Shown here: positions 43,715 to 48,761 of the stretch, piece by piece
Layout: each line of letters begins with the position of its first letter
Position numbering within the stretch: the first letter of the stretch is position 1
Source of the DNA: Tardiphaga sp.
GTDB lineage: Bacteria > Pseudomonadota > Alphaproteobacteria > Rhizobiales > Xanthobacteraceae
Direction: 5' to 3'
Length of the DNA: 48,761 nt
NCBI GenBank assembly: GCA_030147505.1
Contig: JASBVG010000018.1
Coordinates: 1 to 48,761 of the forward strand
Program-made: the position numbers and the translations under genes
The notes under the pieces: model-generated
The model's database searches: none
Told to the model about the DNA's origin: nothing
What the model saw: only the letters and a program-made list of their open reading frames with translations

Positions 43715-44446
43715 ATGCTCGCCATTGCTGACCCCGCAGATCTTGATCGCGGCCCCCGAGACACCAAATCGGGGACTGAGCGGATGTGCGTGGTCACAAG
43801 GCAGGTGCGTCCGATCGACGAACTGATCCGTTTCGTCCTCGCGCCCACGGGCGAGCCCGTTCCCGATCTCAAGCGCAAGCTGCCGGGGCGGGGCATGTGG
43901 GTGACGGCTTCGCACAAAGCTGTTGCCGAGGCCGTGAAGCGCAATCTGTTTGCGCGGGGGTTCAAGAAGAATGTCAAGCCATCGGCCGATCTCGCCGATG
44001 AAACCGATAAACTGATGCTGCGCGGCGTGATCGAGGCATTGGCCATGGTGGCCAAGGCCGGTCAGGTCGTCTCGGGATTCACAAAGGTCGAGGACGCCTT
44101 GCGGCGCAATACGGCCGGAATCTTGTTGCATGCTACCAATGGGGCCGCCGACGGCATCCGCAAACTGGACAGCATCGCCCGCCAAAACGCCGAATTCGGC
44201 GAAGAAACCGATCTGTTGCCCATCATATCGTTGCTCAATAGCGACGAATTGGATTTGGCATTGGGGCGGTCAAATGTGATACATGCTGCCGTGCTGACAG
44301 GCCCGGCGGGCAAAACGTTCCTGTCGCGCAGCCAGATCCTGGTCCGATACCGGATGGCTGACGCTGACATCAACGCAAGAGCCAAACCTTCGCTGACCCA
44401 TGCGTCGCCGGACACGGCGCCGCCTGACGGTGATTTCGCCGATTGA
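43715..44446 (+). CDS. YlxR-like RNA-binding protein fused to an L7Ae-like domain
   Basis: A 243-residue protein between nusA and infB, where Firmicutes have two separate genes, ylxR and ylxQ. Residues about 20-90 are the YlxR (DUF448) domain with ERMCVVTRQ and the conserved GRGMWV loop (58-63), then AVKRNLFARGFKK. Residues about 95-200 look like an L7Ae/YlxQ-type RNA-binding domain (GVIEALAMVAKAGQVVSGFTKVEDALRRN, GILLHATNGAADGIRKL). Both parts are expected to bind RNA. I keep ATG 43715; the spacing to AAGGA is long (12), so ATG 43784 (MCVVTRQ) cannot be excluded. Confidence 0.85.
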   Translation: MLAIADPADLDRGPRDTKSGTERMCVVTRQVRPIDELIRFVLAPTGEPVPDLKRKLPGRGMWVTASHKAVAEAVKRNLFARGFKKNVKPSADLADETDKLMLRGVIEALAMVAKAGQVVSGFTKVEDALRRNTAGILLHATNGAADGIRKLDSIARQNAEFGEETDLLPIISLLNSDELDLALGRSNVIHAAVLTGPAGKTFLSRSQILVRYRMADADINARAKPSLTHASPDTAPPDGDFAD

Positions 44447-44502
44447 ATTCGAACGATGACGAATGTGCGACCGCGCACACCGAAAAGGACTAGGACTGCT
44501 GA

Positions 44503-47310
44503 ATGGTTGATACGAAAACGCCTGGCGACAAGACTCTGAGCGTTCCCAGCAAGACCTTGACGCTGAAGCCGCGCGTCGAGCAGAGCACTGTGCGTCAGAG
44601 CTTCAGCCAGGGCCGTAGCAAGCAGGTGGTGGTCGAGAAACGCGGCAAGCGCCGTATTCCCGGCGAGAGCCACACTGAGGCTCCGGCACCCGCGCCCGCT
44701 CCGATACCACCGCCGGCGGCGCCCGTGGCCGCCGCGCCGGCGCCAGCTGCGCCCAAACCCGCTCCGGCTCCCGTCGCTGCTGCTCCGGCACCTGCGCCGG
44801 CAGCACCGGTGCGTCCCGCTGCGCCTGCCGCTCCCGCCGCTCCGGTCCGCACCTCGTCGTCCGGTGCGCCAGCACGCAGCTCGGCGCCGGTTGCTCCCTC
44901 ACGTTCGTCTTCGCCGCCGCCGCGCGGTGGTTCGTCGCGTCCGCAGCCGCCGCAGCGCAGCGGCTCCGGTGTCGTGCTGCGTACGCTGACCGAGGATGAG
45001 CGCGCCGCCCGTGCCAGCGCGCTTGCTGACGCGCGTGCCCGTGAAGTTGAAGAACGCCGTATTGCCGAGGAGGAAGCGGCCCGCCGCAACACCAAGGAAT
45101 ACAAGGAGCAGATGGAGCGCGAAGCTGCCGAGGCCCGTCGCAAGGCCGAGGATGAGCGCCATCGCCAGGAAGAAGAAGCCAAGCGCAAGGCGGAAGCCGA
45201 AGCCAAGCGCCGCGAGGCCGAGGCTGAAGCAAAGGCCAAGGCGGCTGCCCGTCCGGCCACCACCACCGCTCGAGCTCCGATTGCCACAACCTCCGGCCGT
45301 CCGGCCGTCGCCGCCGATGGCAACGACGAAGACGAGGCGCCGCGCGTCATTCGCCGCCCCGGCAGCCCTGCACGTCCGGTGATCGCGCCGAAGCCGGCCG
45401 CCAAGCCCGGTCCGCAGAAGCAGCGCGGTCGTCTCACCGTCGTTACCGCGCTGTCGGCTGACGATGTGCGCGAGCGGTCGGTCGCGTCGTTCCGTCGCCG
45501 CACGCAGCGTTTGAAGGGTCATCAGTCGAACGAGCCGAAGGAAAAGCTCGTCCGCGAAGTGACGATCCCGGAAGCGATCACCATTCAGGAACTCGCGAAC
45601 CGCATGGCGGAGCGCGCGGTGGACATCATCCGCATGCTGATGAAGCAGGGCGCGATGCACAAGATCACCGACGTGATCGATGCCGACACCGCGCAGCTCA
45701 TCGCCGAAGAACTGGGCCACACCGTCAAGCGCGTCGCTGCGTCGGACGTTGAAGAAGGTCTGTTCGATGTCGTCGATGATTCCACCGATACCGAACCGCG
45801 TTCGCCAGTGGTGACCGTCATGGGTCACGTCGATCACGGCAAGACGTCGCTGCTCGACGCGCTGCGCCAGGCCACTGTCGTGTCGGGCGAAGCCGGCGGC
45901 ATTACCCAGCATATCGGCGCCTATCAGGTCACTTCGCCGCTCGGTGGCAAGATTACCTTCATCGATACGCCCGGCCACGCCGCGTTCACCGCGATGCGCG
46001 CCCGCGGCGCCAAGGTCACCGACATCGTCATCCTCGTGGTGGCGGCAGATGACGGCGTGATGCCGCAGACCATCGAGGCCATCAACCACGCCAAGGCGGC
46101 GGGTGTGCCGATGATCGTGGCGATCAACAAGATCGACAAGCCCGATGCGAAGCCGGAGCGCGTGCGCACCGAGTTGTTGCAACACGACGTGCAGGTCGAA
46201 TCCTTCGGCGGCGACGTCGTCGATGTCGAAGTGTCGGCGAAGAACAAGACCAATCTCGACAAGCTGCTCGAGATGGTCACGCTGCAGGCTGAAATCCTCG
46301 ACCTGAAGACCAATTCGGAGCGTCCGGCCGAAGGCACCGTGATCGAAGCGAAGCTCGATCGTGGCCGTGGTCCGGTGGCCACCGTGCTGGTTCAGCGCGG
46401 CACCCTGCGCGTGGGCGACATCATCGTCGCCGGCGCCGAAATGGGCCGCGTCCGTGCGCTGATCTCCGATCAGGGCGATACGCTGCAGGAAGCCGGCCCC
46501 TCGGTGCCGGTGGAAGTGCTCGGCTTCAACGGCCCGCCGGAAGCCGGTGATCGCATGGCCGTGGTCGAGAACGAAGCCCGCGCCCGCCAGATCACCGACT
46601 ACCGCACCCATCAGAAGCGCGAGAAGCTCGCCGCATCCGCCTCCGGCATGCGTGGCTCGCTTGAGCAGATGATGAGCCAGCTCAAGACTTCGGGGCGCAA
46701 GGACTTCCCGCTGGTCGTCAAGGCCGACGTGCAGGGCTCGCTCGAAGCGATCCTCGGTTCACTCGAGAAGCTCGGTACCGACGAAGTCGCCGCGCGCATC
46801 CTGCATGCGGGTGTCGGCGGTATCTCCGAGTCGGACGTCACGCTGGCGGAAGGCTTCAACGCTGCCATCATCGGCTTCTCGGTTCGTGCGAACAAGGAAG
46901 CTGCGGCGCTCGCCAAGCGTAACGGCATCGAGATTCGCTACTACAACATCATCTACGACCTCGTGGATGACGTGAAGAAGGCCATGTCCGGCCTGCTCGC
47001 GCCGACACTGCGCGAAACCATGCTGGGCAATGCGCAGATCCTCGAAGTGTTCAACATTTCGAAGGTCGGCAAGGTCGCAGGTTGCCGCGTCACCGACGGC
47101 ACCGTGGAACGCGGCGCCAATGTGCGCCTGATCCGCGACAATGTCGTCGTTCACGAAGGCAAGCTGTCGACCCTGAAGCGCTTCAAGGACGAAGTGAAGG
47201 AAGTGGCGTCAGGCCAGGAATGCGGCATGGCGTTCGAAAACTACTCCGACATGCGTGTCGGCGACGTGATCGAGTGTTATCGCATCGAGACCATCCAGCG
47301 CTCGCTGTAA
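44503..47310 (+). CDS. infB: Translation initiation factor IF-2
   Basis: A 935-residue GTPase that brings fMet-tRNA to the 30S subunit and promotes 50S joining. A short N-terminal IF2-associated segment (about 1-50) is followed by a Pro/Ala-rich low-complexity stretch (about 60-150), then a Lys/Glu/Arg-rich coiled-coil stretch (about 165-255). The IF2-N-like domain lies around 345-395. The G domain carries GHVDHGKT (441-448), DTPGH (488-492) and NKID (542-545). Domains II, III and the tRNA-binding C2 domain complete it. AGGA lies 7 bases before ATG 44503. No stop or frameshift. Confidence 0.98.
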   Translation: MVDTKTPGDKTLSVPSKTLTLKPRVEQSTVRQSFSQGRSKQVVVEKRGKRRIPGESHTEAPAPAPAPIPPPAAPVAAAPAPAAPKPAPAPVAAAPAPAPAAPVRPAAPAAPAAPVRTSSSGAPARSSAPVAPSRSSSPPPRGGSSRPQPPQRSGSGVVLRTLTEDERAARASALADARAREVEERRIAEEEAARRNTKEYKEQMEREAAEARRKAEDERHRQEEEAKRKAEAEAKRREAEAEAKAKAAARPATTTARAPIATTSGRPAVAADGNDEDEAPRVIRRPGSPARPVIAPKPAAKPGPQKQRGRLTVVTALSADDVRERSVASFRRRTQRLKGHQSNEPKEKLVREVTIPEAITIQELANRMAERAVDIIRMLMKQGAMHKITDVIDADTAQLIAEELGHTVKRVAASDVEEGLFDVVDDSTDTEPRSPVVTVMGHVDHGKTSLLDALRQATVVSGEAGGITQHIGAYQVTSPLGGKITFIDTPGHAAFTAMRARGAKVTDIVILVVAADDGVMPQTIEAINHAKAAGVPMIVAINKIDKPDAKPERVRTELLQHDVQVESFGGDVVDVEVSAKNKTNLDKLLEMVTLQAEILDLKTNSERPAEGTVIEAKLDRGRGPVATVLVQRGTLRVGDIIVAGAEMGRVRALISDQGDTLQEAGPSVPVEVLGFNGPPEAGDRMAVVENEARARQITDYRTHQKREKLAASASGMRGSLEQMMSQLKTSGRKDFPLVVKADVQGSLEAILGSLEKLGTDEVAARILHAGVGGISESDVTLAEGFNAAIIGFSVRANKEAAALAKRNGIEIRYYNIIYDLVDDVKKAMSGLLAPTLRETMLGNAQILEVFNISKVGKVAGCRVTDGTVERGANVRLIRDNVVVHEGKLSTLKRFKDEVKEVASGQECGMAFENYSDMRVGDVIECYRIETIQRSL

Positions 47311-47344
47311 GTCCAAGTCTTACAGAGAGCCGGATTTTACGAAG

Positions 47345-47435
47345 GACGTCATGCCCGGCGTAGTGCCGGGCATCCACGTCTTTGATTTTTCACAGAACAG
47401 GCGTGGATGGCCGGGATAAGCCCGGCCATGACGTC
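47345..47435. repeat. Cruciform-type palindromic repeat between infB and rbfA
   Basis: The ends GACGTCATG (47345-47353) and CATGACGTC (47427-47435) are perfect reverse complements. Inside, GCCCGGC and GCCGGGC fold the left arm, GGCCGGG and CCCGGCC fold the right arm, and CATCCACG pairs with CGTGGATG. The result is a three-stem cloverleaf or cruciform. It has no T-run after it. It sits inside the operon, so it would be carried in the infB-rbfA transcript. I recognise this sequence type as common in Bradyrhizobiaceae. Confidence 0.78.
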
Positions 47436-47459
47436 GTTATTTGGGTTTGGCAAAACACG

Positions 47460-47876
47460 ATGCCCAAGCATCATAATAAGTCTGCGACGCCGGGCGGTTC
47501 GCAGCGTCAATTGCGTGTCGGCGAGCTGATGCGCCACGCGATCGCCGATATCCTTTCGCAGGGTGGGATCTACGATCCCGTTCTGCAGAGCAACATCATC
47601 ACTGTGCCAGAGGTGCGGATGTCTCCGGATCTCAAGCTGGCCACCGTCTATGTGATGCCGCTCGGCGGCAAGAACACCGAGCCCGTGCTCAAGGCACTGG
47701 CTGCGAACAAGGCCTTCCTGCGCACCGAAGCTGCGCATCGCGTGAATCTGAAATACGCGCCCGATTTGCGCTTCCGCATTGATGAGCGTTTCGACGAAGC
47801 CGAACGCATCGACAAACTCCTGCGCACTCCGGCGGTGGCGCGTGACCTCAAACAAGACCCGGGTAACGAAGAATGA
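47460..47876 (+). CDS. rbfA: Ribosome-binding factor A
   Basis: A 138-residue KH-fold protein that binds immature 30S subunits and helps process the 16S 5' end, important for cold growth. The signatures are [38 protein letters not shown] and [32 protein letters not shown]. Start ATG 47460 ([13 protein letters not shown]) is chosen. The frame is open upstream, but that part lies in the repeat and reads as non-family residues. The stop TGA overlaps the truB start (ATGA). Confidence 0.95.
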   Translation: MPKHHNKSATPGGSQRQLRVGELMRHAIADILSQGGIYDPVLQSNIITVPEVRMSPDLKLATVYVMPLGGKNTEPVLKALAANKAFLRTEAAHRVNLKYAPDLRFRIDERFDEAERIDKLLRTPAVARDLKQDPGNEE

Positions 47877-48761
47877 CTGTGACGACGACCAAGACCGACC
47901 ACGGCATCGAGGTGAGCCCGCCTCCGCAGGGCGCTCGCGAGCCGCGCGGCAATAACGATCCGCGCCATCAGGGCGGCAAGCAGCGCCAGGGCCAAGTTCG
48001 TCGCGACAAGCGCGACGTTCATGGCTGGGTCATTCTCGACAAGCCGATCGGTATGACCTCGACCCAGGCGGTCGCTGTCGCAAAACGCCTGTTCCAGGCC
48101 AAGCGTGCCGGCCATGCCGGCACCCTCGATCCGCTTGCCTCCGGCGGCCTGCCGATTGCGCTGGGCGAAGCCACCAAGACCGTCCCGTTTGTGATGGATG
48201 GCCGCAAGCGCTACCGTTTCACCGTTGCCTGGGGGGCCGAGCGCGATACCGACGATACCGAAGGTCGTGTCACCCAGATCTCCGACGCCCGGCCAACGGC
48301 CGAGCAGATCCGTGCGCTGCTGCCGCAATTTACCGGCGAGATCGAGCAGATTCCCCCGCAATATTCGGCGATCAAGATCCAGGGCGAGCGTGCCTATGAC
48401 CTCGCGCGCGACGGCGAAGTGGTTCCGTTAGTTCCGCGGCCCGTGGTTATTCACGAATTAGTCTTGACAGAACAGCCAGATAACGACCATGCCGTGTTCG
48501 AGGCCGAATGCGGCAAGGGCACCTATGTGCGTGCGCTGGCCCGTGACATTGGCCGTCTGCTCGGCTGCTACGGCCATATTTCCTCGCTGCGACGGACCCT
48601 GGTTGGCCCCTTCGCCGAAGCTGACATGATTCCACTGGCAGAATTGGAGGCTTTGTGCGATAGAGCCGCGTCTGGCGAGGGAAGCCTCGCCGACGCGCTA
48701 CTGCCCGTTGAGACCGCGCTGGACGACATCCCGGCGCTGGCCGTCACACGGTCGGATGCGG
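47873..48761 (+). CDS. truB: tRNA pseudouridine(55) synthase, 5' part (runs off the window)
   Basis: Open frame from ATG 47873 to the last base, about 296 codons, with no stop. TruB makes pseudouridine 55 in the T loop of tRNAs. Residues 50-60 read [11 protein letters not shown], with the catalytic Asp86 in [53 protein letters not shown] and [15 protein letters not shown] follow, all diagnostic. About 48 residues rich in Arg, Gln and Gly precede the domain, an extension compared with E. coli. The start overlaps the rbfA stop as ATGA. Confidence 0.96.
   Translation, partial: MTVTTTKTDHGIEVSPPPQGAREPRGNNDPRHQGGKQRQGQVRRDKRDVHGWVILDKPIGMTSTQAVAVAKRLFQAKRAGHAGTLDPLASGGLPIALGEATKTVPFVMDGRKRYRFTVAWGAERDTDDTEGRVTQISDARPTAEQIRALLPQFTGEIEQIPPQYSAIKIQGERAYDLARDGEVVPLVPRPVVIHELVLTEQPDNDHAVFEAECGKGTYVRALARDIGRLLGCYGHISSLRRTLVGPFAEADMIPLAELEALCDRAASGEGSLADALLPVETALDDIPALAVTRSDA

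Noticed and set aside
44595..46611. Minus-strand open frames of 302 and 570 codons, antisense to infB
   Set aside because: Low-complexity translations that reflect the Pro/Ala-rich IF-2 N-terminus and its G domain read backwards.

Overview
The window is 48.8 kb of GC-rich alphaproteobacterial chromosome, most likely from the Bradyrhizobium / Rhodopseudomonas / Tardiphaga / Afipia group (order Hyphomicrobiales). I base this on gene order (rpsA-sppA-ihfB-lapA-trpFBA-accD-folC; divL-tsaE-amgK-murU-addB-addA-trxA; ubiE-ubiB-coaBC-dut; rimP-nusA-ylxR-infB-rbfA-truB), on protein character, and on palindromic intergenic repeats of the kind I associate with Bradyrhizobiaceae. No search was run. I saw no rRNA, tRNA, CRISPR array, phage or transposase gene.

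Layout. 1-9330 (+): the 3' end of rpsA with its terminator, sppA, ihfB, lapA, the tryptophan genes trpF-trpB-trpA, accD, folC and a metallophosphoesterase, several translationally coupled. 9509-22126 (-): divL, a tsaE-amgK fusion, a PilZ gene, murU, addB, addA and trxA. These cover cell-cycle control, tRNA t6A synthesis, cell-wall recycling and double-strand-break repair. 22443-26730 (-): ubiE, ubiB, coaBC (fused to a ribbon-helix-helix domain) and dut. 26817-31786: mutM, a methyltransferase, a PilZ protein, a degenerate trypsin-like protein and a MoeB/ThiF-like enzyme. 31802-36720 (-): a six-gene catabolic operon (intradiol dioxygenase, SDR, BKACE, MDR reductase, cupin, Bug-type binding protein), with a LacI-family regulator divergent from it at 36847. 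37874-39911: an aldo/keto reductase and a LysR regulator, divergent. 39918-41015 (-): a DUF2336 protein. 41170-48761 (+): the transcription/translation operon with an attenuator-like leader, running off the window inside truB.

Most of the window is conserved housekeeping. The parts that stand out are: (1) a FitA/VapB-type ribbon-helix-helix domain fused to CoaBC, with a cluster of ATGC motifs just upstream that could be its operator; (2) the catabolic operon, which can be read as a hydroxyquinol route ending in a BKACE enzyme, with two matching 12-bp palindromes placed in and just after a candidate promoter; (3) a DivL-type kinase with Tyr in place of the phospho-accepting His, preceded by six GANTC sites in 125 bp; (4) a four-copy repeat made of two hairpin modules whose stems covary; (5) several proteins that have lost catalytic or metal-binding residues (AccD, MoeB-like, cupin, trypsin-like protein, CoaC flap).
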